From positions 1-64,000 of the forward strand of contig NZ_KB900371.1 in NCBI RefSeq assembly GCF_000378725.1: a DNA stretch of 64,000 nucleotides. The letters run 5' to 3'. The translations under genes were made by a program, and so were the position numbers. The notes beneath the pieces were generated by a model, which saw only the letters and a list, made by a program, of their open reading frames with translations, made no database searches and was not told the origin of the DNA. Below, piece after piece: positions 7,366 to 17,936 of this stretch. Each line of letters opens with the position of its first letter. Position 1 is the first letter of the stretch. Source of the stretch: Peptoniphilus lacrimalis DSM 7455 (lineage in GTDB: Bacteria > Bacillota > Clostridia > Tissierellales > Peptoniphilaceae).

Positions 7366-7373
7366 AATTATCC
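7312..7373 (-). terminator. Terminator-like hairpin after the ECF operon
   Basis: On the minus strand GGATAATTAT and ATAATTATCC form a perfect 10-bp stem with a 35-nt loop, followed by TTTTTTATT. It is 34 bp after the S-component gene and would end the transport operon, subject to translation of the small ORF embedded in it. Confidence 0.6.
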
Positions 7374-7406
7374 CTCCATTATTTTCCCTCCTAAGTAAAT
7401 TTATTA

Positions 7407-7991
7407 TTAAATCACTCCTGCTTTTTCAAAATGCTTTTTGAGTATCTTTGTTGCAACGAATGCTCCTATACAAGCAAGAACAAAAGTTATCAAGCCAAAT
7501 CCTACTGCCCACGAAACTTTGAAATAAGATAATGCTTCATTTATTTGTGCTTCGCTCATTTTCCATTTTGATGCTCTTTCCACAAAAGAAGCTGTCCCGA
7601 ATAAAATCACAGGAATTACTGTTCCTAAAAAATCTGCTAATGCAAATATCCCATATCCAATAATCATTCGTCCCTTGCTCTCATAATTTCCTATAATCAA
7701 ATCACATATAATTCCACCGATTACAGCAAAGACTGCATGAGGCAAATGTCCTCCTGACAATGCAATTAAACCAAGAAGCGTTCCTGATATTGTAAATACG
7801 CCCTTCTTTTTAACTTTCAAAGCCATAAGTATATAAACGGTAGCAGCTACCATAAAGCTAACTCCTGAAGCAATAAATCCTCCAATCACTGTTGTTGCCA
7901 TAGCAAATGCAACCACCATGTATATGACAATTCCAATTGCATTAAAGATTCCGATTGTAATAAAATCACGACCATTTAATTTGTTTTTCAT
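7407..7991 (-). CDS. MptD family ECF transporter S component
   Basis: A 194-residue membrane protein with about six hydrophobic helices (e.g. FNAIGIVIYMVVAFAMATTV, AVGFGLITFVLACIGAFVAT). It matches the MptD/Trep_Strep family of putative substrate-binding S components. It would capture the small-molecule substrate and dock onto EcfT and the ECF ATPase encoded just upstream (10 bp gap). The substrate of this family is not established. Being a dedicated S component next to exporter-type ABC genes suggests a specific ligand, possibly a metal complex. Confidence 0.8.
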   Translation of the reverse strand: MKNKLNGRDFITIGIFNAIGIVIYMVVAFAMATTVIGGFIASGVSFMVAATVYILMALKVKKKGVFTISGTLLGLIALSGGHLPHAVFAVIGGIICDLIIGNYESKGRMIIGYGIFALADFLGTVIPVILFGTASFVERASKWKMSEAQINEALSYFKVSWAVGFGLITFVLACIGAFVATKILKKHFEKAGVI

Positions 7992-8001
7992 AAAAGTCCT
8001 C

Positions 8002-8706
8002 CTAATAAATTTTCTGTATTACTATCACAAGAGCAATCATCAAAGCTCCTAATAGTCCAATCAACAAATCCGCCCATCTAAACCTCAATTTTGTCAATGT
8101 AACCCTGTTCTCATCACTATCAAGTCCTCTAATGAGTGCTGAAGCTGACAGTTCATCTGAAATCTTAATCATCCTCATTAAAAGTGGAACAAGCGTATAT
8201 TCAATATATTTAAATGGATGTAGCAACGGGAAAAATCTACTTGTTACGATTCCTCGAATCTTCATATTCTCTTTTAATGCCTTGAGTTCTATTCTTATAG
8301 TTGGTACAAACCTAAGCAAAACACTAAAAGGTATACCAATGCTTCTTGGTACTTTCATTCTATTTAATGCTTCAAGCATTTCACTTACACTTGTAGTCTT
8401 TGTTATATATCCACCAAACATAGCAATTAAGGTCATCCTTGATGCAAAGTAAATAAACATATATATTGCAAATACGATACTTGCTTCACGAAACTTTCCA
8501 AGCCCTAACTCTATGCAGTATAAAAGCACAAAAAACAAAATAAAGCGTAATGCTCTTTTCCACATACTACTGTATACATACAGAAAAAAGGCAAAGACAA
8601 TCAGTCCGAAAAGTAGGATTGTATCGCTTATAAAAAAGCTGGTAAAGGAGGCAATTGGAAGTAGAATAAGTTTTATTCTCGGATCGACTGTTTTTCTATC
8701 TATCAA
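8002..8706 (-). CDS. ecfT: ECF transporter transmembrane component EcfT
   Basis: A 234-residue protein with a TTG start at 8706 behind AGGAGGTAGAG, overlapping the ATPase gene by 11 bp. It has several membrane helices (LLPIASFTSFFISDTILLFG, WADLLIGLLGALMIAL) and the EcfT coupling segments near residues 150-200 (KALKENMKIRG, SDELSASALIRG), with the Ala-Arg-Gly type motif that touches the ATPases. It forms the energy-coupling membrane unit with the two-domain ATPase and the S component. Confidence 0.85.
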   Translation of the reverse strand: MIDRKTVDPRIKLILLPIASFTSFFISDTILLFGLIVFAFFLYVYSSMWKRALRFILFFVLLYCIELGLGKFREASIVFAIYMFIYFASRMTLIAMFGGYITKTTSVSEMLEALNRMKVPRSIGIPFSVLLRFVPTIRIELKALKENMKIRGIVTSRFFPLLHPFKYIEYTLVPLLMRMIKISDELSASALIRGLDSDENRVTLTKLRFRWADLLIGLLGALMIALVIVIQKIY

Positions 8707-10213
8707 GTTCTCTACCTCCTCTCATCTTGTCTAATATGAGAAATTTATTACTTTCACTCATATTCAGAACCTTTTCTATTTTTCCATCTCCCATTACCCA
8801 TAGCTCACTCACTGTGTTTGCTAAAAACTCAAAATCATGACTTATCACCAAAACTGTTGTCCCATTTTTTAATTGTTCTTCAATCAATTTTGCGACTGAA
8901 AGCATTGAGTCTTTATCACAACCTGATGTTGGTTCATCATAGATAAAAACTTTTGCCTGTTTCATCATTCCACAAGCTATTGTCAGTCTTTGTTTTTCTC
9001 CTCTTGATAAAGCAAACGGATGCTTGTCTATATATTTATCTAAGCCAAGTACATTCAAAATAAACTTTGCCTTTTGGGTATTTTCTTTTTTATTTTTACT
9101 TGAAATACCAAGTAGCATTTCATCAAGTACACTTTCCGAAAACAACTGATAGTCTGAATCTTGAAAGACAAAATATGACATATCCATTAAATCTTTGTGA
9201 TTAAGCGACTTATCTTTTCCCGCCCATATTGTCCCCTCTTTTATCTTCTCAAGTCCTGAAAGCACTCTTGCAAAGGTAGTTTTCCCAGTACCATTTAAGC
9301 CGATAAGACCAATGGCTTTTCCGCACTCCATATTGAAATCAAGATGATTTAAAATGTACTGTTTTTGCTTCTTTCCATTCTTAGCTACATTCGAATAGCA
9401 AAATCTCAAGCCTTTTCCGCTGATACTTTCATCCTTTAATTGATATGAATCTTTCTTCTCACTTATCCTGTATTCTTCTAATTCAAGAGTTCTTAGTCCA
9501 TTCTCATCCCAAAACTCCCCTTCAAGATGAATAACTTCTTCCCGACTCAAGTCCAGTGCAATTTCTCCATCTTTCACCAAAAGAAAACGGTCAAATAAAG
9601 ATTTTACATAGTACAAACGATGTTCAATTAGAACAACTGTTGTTCCTTTTTTCTTTAATTTTCCCAAAATTAAAAATAGGTCAAATGTTGCTTTCATATC
9701 CAAATTTGCTGAAGGTTCATCTAAAATTAAAACTTTCGGATTCATCGCATAGATACTTGCAATAGCTATCTTTTGTTTCTGTCCGCTTGATAATTCAAAA
9801 ACAGATTTTCCTTTCAGTTCCTCAATATCCAGTTCTGCATATACTTCTTCTACTCTCTGTTTTATTTCATCTCTTGATTTGCAGATCGTTTGAAGCCCAA
9901 AAGCTATTTCTTCATCTGTAGTTGTTGTAAAAAACTGACTTCTTGGATCTTGAAATACAGTCCCTACAATATGCCCTATTTCATGAAGTAATAATTTGCT
10001 TATATCTTTTCCGGACACAAAGGCTTCTCCTTTCATTTTGCCTTTGTAATAATGTGGTATAAGACCATTCATTACACTTCCAAGAGTGCTTTTACCACTT
10101 CCACTTTTCCCTGAAATTAAAACAAATTCACCTTTTTTAATTTCAAGATTGATATTTTTTAAAGCAGTTCGCCCATCTTCCCATTCATAAGAAACATTTT
10201 TTAACAAAATCAT
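8696..10213 (-). CDS. ECF transporter ATPase with two fused ABC domains
   Basis: 505 residues counted from ATG 10213 (GAGG upstream); a longer frame from 10240 overlaps the previous gene without a site. Domain 1 has Walker A GKSGSGKSTLG, signature LSSGQKQK and Walker B VLILDEPSANLD. Domain 2 has Walker A GLNGTGKTTFA, signature LSRGEKQRL and FIYDEPTSGCD. This is the fused EcfA-A' arrangement of cobalt/vitamin-type ECF importers. It is translationally coupled to the ABC gene before it and to ecfT after it. Confidence 0.88.
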   Translation of the reverse strand: MILLKNVSYEWEDGRTALKNINLEIKKGEFVLISGKSGSGKSTLGSVMNGLIPHYYKGKMKGEAFVSGKDISKLLLHEIGHIVGTVFQDPRSQFFTTTTDEEIAFGLQTICKSRDEIKQRVEEVYAELDIEELKGKSVFELSSGQKQKIAIASIYAMNPKVLILDEPSANLDMKATFDLFLILGKLKKKGTTVVLIEHRLYYVKSLFDRFLLVKDGEIALDLSREEVIHLEGEFWDENGLRTLELEEYRISEKKDSYQLKDESISGKGLRFCYSNVAKNGKKQKQYILNHLDFNMECGKAIGLIGLNGTGKTTFARVLSGLEKIKEGTIWAGKDKSLNHKDLMDMSYFVFQDSDYQLFSESVLDEMLLGISSKNKKENTQKAKFILNVLGLDKYIDKHPFALSRGEKQRLTIACGMMKQAKVFIYDEPTSGCDKDSMLSVAKLIEEQLKNGTTVLVISHDFEFLANTVSELWVMGDGKIEKVLNMSESNKFLILDKMRGGRELDR

Positions 10214-10215
10214 GA

Positions 10216-11925
10216 TTATACCTCGTACTGAGCTTTCCATAATTTTGTGTAGTAACCATCTTTCTCAAGAAGTTCCCCATGCTTTCCTTTTTCAAGTAAA
10301 TTTCCTTTTTGAAATACGAGAATTTGGTCAGCTTTTTGAATGGTTTTTAAATGATGAGCCACTACAAGTACAGTTCTATTCTTTGCAAGTTCTGTAATAG
10401 CATCTTGTATCAAAGATTCATTTACAGGATCAACATTACTTGTCATTTCATCAAGAATTAAAATAGGTGCATCCTTTAGAAAAGCTCTTGCAATAGATAT
10501 TCTTTGTCTTTGTCCACCTGATAAAATCCCACCATTTTCTCCAATATCAGTTTCATAACCTTTTGGTAAACTCATAATGAAATCATGTATTCTCGCTTTC
10601 TTTGCAGCTTCAATGATTTCTTCTTTCGTTGCTCCTTTTTTACCTACCTTGATGTTTTCTTCAATTGTATTATCAAACAACTGAACATTTTGCATGACAA
10701 TACTAATACGATCTAAAAGCTCATCATAAGGAATATCCCTTATATCAGTTCCTCCGAGGGTAATTTTTCCTTTATGCACATCATAAAATCTTAAAAGCAA
10801 GTTGGTTATAGTAGTCTTTCCACTACCTGATTCTCCAACTAAGGCTGTCATTGTTTTTTCAGCAATAGAAAAGCTCAAGTTTTCCATTTTAAATTCATCT
10901 TTTTCATAAGAAAAATCTATGTTTTCAAATGCTATATCATTATCTTTCGGAACAATTCCATTCACTTTATCCGGGATTACATCTGCATATAAAATTCTTG
11001 AAAGTCTTTCGTAACTATCTACCGCCGAAACATAGTACATATAGTGTTGTTCCATAGAAGCGAATGGCTTATAAAACTCTTTTGAAATTACCGCAAAGAT
11101 AATAAAATTAAGTACATCAAGATTTCCCTTTACAACAAATATTGTTCCTGCAATTAAAAGAACTAAATATCCAATATCCAGTAAAAAACCAAATATAGAT
11201 AACTGTTTTGCCTTGAATCTTGAAGCTGCTTTGCTTGTTTCTCCAAACTTCTTTGTTTTATTCATAAGCTCATTATCCAAGCTCTTATTGTTAGAAAAAC
11301 TCTTTAATACAGGTATTCCTCTCACATATTCAACAAATAGGCTAACCATATCAAGAAGTGCTGAGTTATTCTGATTCTCTATTTTTTCAGATTGCTTAAT
11401 TGTCAGATATAGAAAGATAAGTGCAATCGGAACAGATACAGCCATTAGAATAGCAAGTTTTAAATCAATACTTGCAAGACCAATAAATACGACTGCACCT
11501 ATCAAAAAATCGCCAAACATTCTTGACCACATGTGTCCTACAACAAGTGACATATTATCAACATCTTTGTGTAAAATTGTATTTATTTCCCCAAGTCGTT
11601 CATTGGTATAAAATCCTAAGCTGAATTTTTTCAATTTAATAATCATGCGTTCTCTTATTTGCTGAACAATATCAAAACCTGCACTATGCTTTTTCATATC
11701 TGCGACCATATTACAAATACCTTTGAACACTACAAGTAATCCAATCGCAATAAAATATTTATATAGGCTTGCTAAGCTCGTTCCGTCAAAGATTTGGAAC
11801 AGTATAGAAAATACGATAACAATCATGGCTATGGAGCTGAGTCCATAAAGGGCAAAGAATACACTTGATATAATCAAATCTCTCTTGCCGGTTTTTGTTA
11901 GTAGTTTTAACATTTCTCTAAACAT
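10216..11925 (-). CDS. ABC transporter, fused permease-ATPase half (second of pair)
   Basis: A 569-residue half-transporter: residues about 15-310 are a six-helix exporter-fold membrane domain and about 330-560 an ATPase with Walker A GESGSGKTT, signature LSGGQRQRIS and Walker B ILILDEMTSNVD (Met in place of Pro). It overlaps the preceding ABC gene by 8 bp, so the two very likely form a heterodimer. Pairs of this fold next to an ECF system recall YbtPQ/IrtAB-type siderophore importers; a drug exporter is the alternative. Confidence 0.85.
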   Translation of the reverse strand: MFREMLKLLTKTGKRDLIISSVFFALYGLSSIAMIVIVFSILFQIFDGTSLASLYKYFIAIGLLVVFKGICNMVADMKKHSAGFDIVQQIRERMIIKLKKFSLGFYTNERLGEINTILHKDVDNMSLVVGHMWSRMFGDFLIGAVVFIGLASIDLKLAILMAVSVPIALIFLYLTIKQSEKIENQNNSALLDMVSLFVEYVRGIPVLKSFSNNKSLDNELMNKTKKFGETSKAASRFKAKQLSIFGFLLDIGYLVLLIAGTIFVVKGNLDVLNFIIFAVISKEFYKPFASMEQHYMYYVSAVDSYERLSRILYADVIPDKVNGIVPKDNDIAFENIDFSYEKDEFKMENLSFSIAEKTMTALVGESGSGKTTITNLLLRFYDVHKGKITLGGTDIRDIPYDELLDRISIVMQNVQLFDNTIEENIKVGKKGATKEEIIEAAKKARIHDFIMSLPKGYETDIGENGGILSGGQRQRISIARAFLKDAPILILDEMTSNVDPVNESLIQDAITELAKNRTVLVVAHHLKTIQKADQILVFQKGNLLEKGKHGELLEKDGYYTKLWKAQYEV

Positions 11926-13657
11926 TTTCTGTTACCACCTCTTTCAAATTCCATCTATCTACCTTGTTCTGTGCTTCAACCATATCCTTATAAAAATCAC
12001 ATCTTTTCATCAGTTCTTCATGGCTTCCTGCATCAAGAACAACGCCCTTATCCATAACTATAATCTGGTCTGAATCTCTAATCGTATTTAGATGATGAGC
12101 AATTGTAATGATAGTTTTATCCTTACTTAAATCATCAATCGCTTCACCGATTAGTCTTTCATTTTCACTATCAACAGCTGCCATTGCCTCATCTAATATT
12201 AAAATCGGTGCATTTTTAAGTATCATTCTCGCAATTGATATTCTTTGTTTTTCTCCACCGGATAACTTAACTCCCATTTCACCTACTCGTGTTTCATATC
12301 CATTTGGTAATGCTGAAATAAAATCATGGCATCTTGCTTTTTTAGCAGCTTCTATGACTTCTTCTTTTGTTGCATTTAGTTTTCCAATTGCTATATTTTC
12401 AAAAATACTTAAATCAAAAAGGATAACTTCTTGTTGCACACTACCAATCAGCATTGAGATATTTTCTTGACTATATTCTTTTATATCTTTTCCATTTATC
12501 AGTATTTGTCCTTCATCTGCATCCCAAAATCCCATAAGCAAATTAGATACCGTACTCTTTCCACAACCGCTTGCTCCTACAAAGGCGTTCAAACTATTTT
12601 TCTTAAAATTCAAATTGATATTTTTAAGCTCAAAGCTATCTTTTCCGTATGCAAAATTCACATCTTTAAATTCTATGTTTCCAAATTCTAAACCTTGTTC
12701 TGTTTTTTTCTTTGGAAGCGGAACTGTTAAAACTTTTCCAATTGCCTTTAGAGCTTCCTTAAACACAATAGAAAAATGTTGCAATGTAGCCGTCTTACTT
12801 ATAGATGCAGTAAAAGCAGACGATAAAATAATGGCAAGTATAAAATTAGGTGTTGTAATATTTCCATAGTAAAGAAATATACTTCCCAAAATCATGACAA
12901 TAACTACTCCAATTTCCATAAATATGTCAATAAGTCCCATTGGAATTGTAACCATCCCCATGCTCTTTTTAACCCAGTAAATATATTCTCTTGCCGTTTT
13001 TAATGTTCTTTCACTAATTTCCTCTTCTTTAGCAAAAGCCTTAATCACAGAAATATTTTTTACATATTCCATTAGCTCTTCTCTCATCTTGTTTTCATGG
13101 TTAAAGTAAATAGCAAAGTTTTTATCCATTGTTTTCTGTGAAAGAACTTTTACCAAATACATGAGTGGAACTCCGGCAATCATTCCAAGAGCAAGACGTA
13201 GGTCCACAAAAATCATAGCTACAAAAATAATGGTAGGCAGAAGTGTAACTGACATTATTTCAGGAAGACCATGAGCAAGATATACTTCCACTTGTTCTAC
13301 ATCATGTTGAACAATGTTGGTAAGCTCCCCAGTATTATGTTCTTTAAAAAATCCCAAACTCAGTTTTTTCAGATGACCTATAATATCTAACCTAAGTTCT
13401 GTTAATTTTTCGTATGCTTTCTCATGGGCAACCTTTGTTGCAAAATAATAAAACACTCCTTTTAATACAAATGAAGTAAAGATTCCTAAGAAAATATATT
13501 TCAAATTATCTTCGCTAATATTGTTTGTGATTAAAGAACTAATCAAATATACGAGTAAGATTTGTGGTATCAAATCAAATACTATTTTTAAAGCAAGAAG
13601 TGAATTGGATAAGCCGTTTTTCCCAATCACTTTTTTTCTTAATTCTTTTTCCGGCAT
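11918..13657 (-). CDS. ABC transporter, fused permease-ATPase half (first of pair)
   Basis: 579 residues from ATG 13657, which has AAAGGAGAG upstream; a TTG 18 nt earlier overlaps that site. It has an exporter-fold membrane domain (residues about 20-310) and an ATPase with Walker A GASGCGKST, signature LSGGEKQRIS and Walker B ILILDEAMAAVDSE (Ala in place of Pro). It is the first gene of the transport operon, directly behind the palindromic operator at 13684-13707, and is therefore probably repressed by the adjacent TetR protein. Confidence 0.85.
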   Translation of the reverse strand: MPEKELRKKVIGKNGLSNSLLALKIVFDLIPQILLVYLISSLITNNISEDNLKYIFLGIFTSFVLKGVFYYFATKVAHEKAYEKLTELRLDIIGHLKKLSLGFFKEHNTGELTNIVQHDVEQVEVYLAHGLPEIMSVTLLPTIIFVAMIFVDLRLALGMIAGVPLMYLVKVLSQKTMDKNFAIYFNHENKMREELMEYVKNISVIKAFAKEEEISERTLKTAREYIYWVKKSMGMVTIPMGLIDIFMEIGVVIVMILGSIFLYYGNITTPNFILAIILSSAFTASISKTATLQHFSIVFKEALKAIGKVLTVPLPKKKTEQGLEFGNIEFKDVNFAYGKDSFELKNINLNFKKNSLNAFVGASGCGKSTVSNLLMGFWDADEGQILINGKDIKEYSQENISMLIGSVQQEVILFDLSIFENIAIGKLNATKEEVIEAAKKARCHDFISALPNGYETRVGEMGVKLSGGEKQRISIARMILKNAPILILDEAMAAVDSENERLIGEAIDDLSKDKTIITIAHHLNTIRDSDQIIVMDKGVVLDAGSHEELMKRCDFYKDMVEAQNKVDRWNLKEVVTENV

Positions 13658-13683
13658 GAACAACTCTCCTTTCAAAATTGAAT

Positions 13684-13707
13684 AATATTGAATTTTAATT
13701 CAGTATT
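13684..13707 (-). promoter_or_regulatory. TetR-type operator in front of the transport operon
   Basis: The arms AATATTGAATT and AATTCAGTATT are inverted around TT with 10 of 11 matching positions. The same half-site AATAYTGAAT occurs twice in the tetR promoter (14960-14969 and 14992-15001) and nowhere else that I noticed nearby. It lies 27 bp before the first ABC start. Confidence 0.72.
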
Positions 13708-13720
13708 AAGGTTTAAAGTA

Positions 13721-13745
13721 AGACTTTGCTGATTACGCAAAGTCT
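13721..13745 (-). terminator. Inverted repeat after the ClbS-like gene
   Basis: AGACTTTGC and GCAAAGTCT form a perfect 9-bp stem with a 7-nt loop. On the minus strand it is followed only by TACTTT, so it is a weak terminator of the tetR-clbS transcript or a second regulatory palindrome. Confidence 0.45.
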
Positions 13746-13797
13746 ATTTTATCCGATCACTATATTTTTTTAAATTACTGTATCAGCAAATCAAAAA

Positions 13798-14316
13798 TTA
13801 TAGCACAATCTTTTTCCATTTTCTAATCTTAGTTCTAAACGTTCCAAAAGGGGCAACCGTATTAACATGAATAAACTTATAAACTTCCCATGTCGCTGTT
13901 TTAGTAGCTTCATCAGCCCATTTTCTCATATGCGGTTGAAATAATTCTTCTTCACTTAGTGTATCAATCATTGTATAGATAGATATAATATTTTCTTTCA
14001 ATCGTTTCTTTAATTCTTCTATCGATAAATGAGCATAAGTATCGGTAAACCACTGATATAATTCTCCAAGTTGATTCCATTTAAACATATCCGACGGTGT
14101 CTTTACTTCAAAACCGTTTTTCTCATCTTTTTCCCATTTCAAAACTAATGTTGTCCATCCGAGTTGATAAGCAAGATTTTCTGCTGGTGTTCTGTCAACT
14201 TCAGGGACTCTCTTATCTTTGAGAGATTCAGGAATAATATCAAATTCAGAAATATACTTTTCAAAACTTTTATTTATCTCAGATTTCAGTTCTTCTTTAT
14301 CTTTATATATCTTCAA
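13798..14316 (-). CDS. ClbS/DfsB family four-helix bundle protein
   Basis: A 172-residue protein with a TTG start at 14316 behind GGAGGAG. The pattern ELKSEINKSFEKYISEF near the N-terminus, PAENLAYQLGWTTLVLKWE near residue 60 and VNTVAPFGTFRTKIRKW at the end match ClbS/DfsB proteins (DinB-like fold). ClbS itself protects against colibactin, but most members have unknown roles. It lies between tetR and the transport operon and is probably co-transcribed with tetR. Confidence 0.75.
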   Translation of the reverse strand: MKIYKDKEELKSEINKSFEKYISEFDIIPESLKDKRVPEVDRTPAENLAYQLGWTTLVLKWEKDEKNGFEVKTPSDMFKWNQLGELYQWFTDTYAHLSIEELKKRLKENIISIYTMIDTLSEEELFQPHMRKWADEATKTATWEVYKFIHVNTVAPFGTFRTKIRKWKKIVL

Positions 14317-14366
14317 AATATCTCCTCCAAAAATTTAAATTTATCGCATTTAAATATCAAATCAAC

Positions 14367-14939
14367 TTACAATGATTCCACTCCCTTGTAATAACACTTT
14401 GCAATAAGTTTTAGCATATCTTTTGCCCACTTTTCACTTTGATAATGCCTTGCTATTTCAAGAAGTCCCTCTGTAAAGTTACTGGCTAAAATATGGGCAA
14501 GCATTGGATCATATTCCTGTTTCGATTGTCTTTTTAAACTTACTTCAATATGAACCTGCATTTGCGATATGAGTTTTTGTTTTGCTTCTGTATGCTTTGT
14601 ACCTGAGCTTTTATCCATTAAAATAATTAACTTCTTACGATCTTTTAAAAGTTCATGAATATAATTTTCTCCAACTTCATCAAACCTTTCAGAAGCAGAA
14701 CCTTTTTCCAAAGATTCTTCCTCATTAAAAGCTGACTCGAAGTTTATATAAACAGAACTTACTACTGCATCAAACAAAACTGCCTTATTTTTGAAATAGG
14801 TATAAATTAGTGCCACAGGAATATCTGCTTCTTTTGCAATTTCTGTTAATTTGGCACCTCTATAATCCTTTTTATAAAATACTTTTTCTGCTGCTTCGAG
14901 TATTCTATTTCTAACTTCTTCTTTTAATACTTGTGCCAT
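14367..14939 (-). CDS. TetR/AcrR family transcriptional repressor
   Basis: A 190-residue regulator. The helix-turn-helix is at residues about 10-55 (RNRILEAAEKVFYKKDYRGA, IPVALIYTYFKNKAVLFDAV); the rest is the all-helical ligand-binding and dimer domain. AGAGGTG precedes ATG 14939. Matching half-sites in its own promoter and before the ABC operon suggest that it represses both. A ligand of the transport system may be the inducer. Confidence 0.85.
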   Translation of the reverse strand: MAQVLKEEVRNRILEAAEKVFYKKDYRGAKLTEIAKEADIPVALIYTYFKNKAVLFDAVVSSVYINFESAFNEEESLEKGSASERFDEVGENYIHELLKDRKKLIILMDKSSGTKHTEAKQKLISQMQVHIEVSLKRQSKQEYDPMLAHILASNFTEGLLEIARHYQSEKWAKDMLKLIAKCYYKGVESL

Positions 14940-14959
14940 AGCACACCTCTTTCTATTCC

Positions 14960-15007
14960 AATACTGAATCTATATTTAATAATAAATTAAAATTCAATAT
15001 TTGTCAA
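14960..15007 (-). promoter_or_regulatory. tetR promoter with two operator half-sites
   Basis: TTGACA (15002-15007) and TATTAT (14979-14984) are 17 bp apart. AATATTGAAT lies right behind the -35 and ATTCAGTATT lies at the expected start point, in opposite orientation. This layout predicts autorepression. Confidence 0.75.
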
Positions 15008-15014
15008 GATAGAT

Positions 15015-16877
<1,863 letters not shown>

Positions 16878-16879
16878 TC

Positions 16880-16943
16880 AATAAAAAAAGAATTAAGAAG
16901 TACATATTTCACTAAAATAGTGATTAAGTGTTCTCCTTAATTC
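16880..16943 (-). terminator. Terminator just inside the right end of the transposon
   Basis: On the minus strand GAATTAAG (16936-16943) and CTTAATTC (16890-16897) pair and are followed by TTTTTTTATT; a second small hairpin CACTA/TAGTG sits in the loop. Placed between the broken virD4 and tnpX, it should block read-through from ICE transcription into the recombinase gene. Confidence 0.6.
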
Positions 16944-17936
16944 TATTACTCCAGCAGCCAATTTGTACTTTTTATATTGCTTCACCGCAAAGTGTGTCGG
17001 TTCTTTCTTTTCCAATGCTTCAAAGAGTCTATCAATCGGATTCATGTAGGTTTCATCATCTTCTCTTACCTCTGAAGCGTCTATCATATCAAGTAGTGTT
17101 GCAAAGTTCTTTTCTTCTCTTGGAGCTTCATACCAGATATATCCGATAAGTGCTGTATAGTAGAGTTTTTCAGCTTTCACCCAAAAATCCTCACCTGCTT
17201 TTTCTCCCTCGCCCTTCGTGTTTGCGATAATTGTCTGAACAAGCTTTAGAATATCTTTTTCAGAACGAATATATGCGAATGGATTGTACTTCATAGACTT
17301 TTTGAAGTTTATGGTATTTAGAATTTTAATCTCATAGCCATTATCTTCAAGCATCTTGCCACACTCAAGGACTATTGTTCCTTTAGGATCGGTTACACAA
17401 TAGCTACTGTGCATTTGCATTAAGTTCGGTTTTACATAAAATCTTGTCTTTCCGGAGCCTGAACCACCTATAACCAAAACATTTTTATTTCTTGCATACT
17501 TTGGATTAGCTGGTCTGCCGTTCATAGTTAATCGTTCTGTTTGTGTAAGTAAGATATTGTTCTGGAACTTTTCATCCATATACGGTTCTATATCTTTTCT
17601 CGTTCCCCATCTTGCTGAACCATACTCTTTTCCCTGTCTGAACTTTTTTGCATTTTTGCCTTTGCTGTAGACAATGAATTTAATTAAAGCTGCTACTCCT
17701 GCACCAATTAAAATATCCGTAGGATGAATACTTGGAAGAAAGCTCATGGTGTTAAGCTCTAATATCCCTTGAAAGATTTTGTCTATTACATCGCCACCAG
17801 TATAAGCTCGTACATGGTGAGAGAAGATATTGCCAACATAGAAAAATGCAAGGTAGGGAATGTTCTGCTTTAGAAACTTTGCCTTATCCTGCACCTTAAA
17901 CAAGCCTTTGATGTCCTTTAGTATTTTCTCTATCAT
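16893..17936 (-). CDS. virD4: VirD4/TraG coupling protein, 5' fragment (disrupted)
   Basis: 329 native residues, then 18 foreign codons read from the transposon end to a TAA. Visible are two N-terminal membrane segments (IPYLAFFYVGNIFSH; HPTDILIGAGVAALIKFIVY), GSARWGTRKDIEPYMDE and Walker A GGSGSGKTRF near residue 157. The native frame breaks at KLAAG, and the 3' half resumes with GKTAK at 1848. The truncated product has Walker A but no Walker B, so it should be inactive. It overlaps pcfB by 4 bp, as in intact ICEs. Confidence 0.9.
   Translation of the reverse strand: MIEKILKDIKGLFKVQDKAKFLKQNIPYLAFFYVGNIFSHHVRAYTGGDVIDKIFQGILELNTMSFLPSIHPTDILIGAGVAALIKFIVYSKGKNAKKFRQGKEYGSARWGTRKDIEPYMDEKFQNNILLTQTERLTMNGRPANPKYARNKNVLVIGGSGSGKTRFYVKPNLMQMHSSYCVTDPKGTIVLECGKMLEDNGYEIKILNTINFKKSMKYNPFAYIRSEKDILKLVQTIIANTKGEGEKAGEDFWVKAEKLYYTALIGYIWYEAPREEKNFATLLDMIDASEVREDDETYMNPIDRLFEALEKKEPTHFAVKQYKKYKLAAGVIELRRTLNHYFSEICTS
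16950..16952 (-). other. Right junction of the inner transposon (core GGA)
   Basis: The minus strand reads GCTGCTGGA (virD4 A-A-G) and then GTAATAG of the transposon. The last virD4 codon GGA is the base triplet shared with the left junction. Removing the unit between the two copies restores the frame A-A-G-K-T-A-K. Confidence 0.85.

Noticed and set aside
10216-13657. The ABC pair as an antibiotic resistance exporter
   Set aside because: Not excluded, but the linked ECF importer genes in the same operon make an import role the better reading, so I did not call it a resistance gene.
16893-16950. The 18 foreign codons at the end of truncated VirD4 as a functional domain
   Set aside because: They are read from the transposon end and its terminator arm; no family resemblance.
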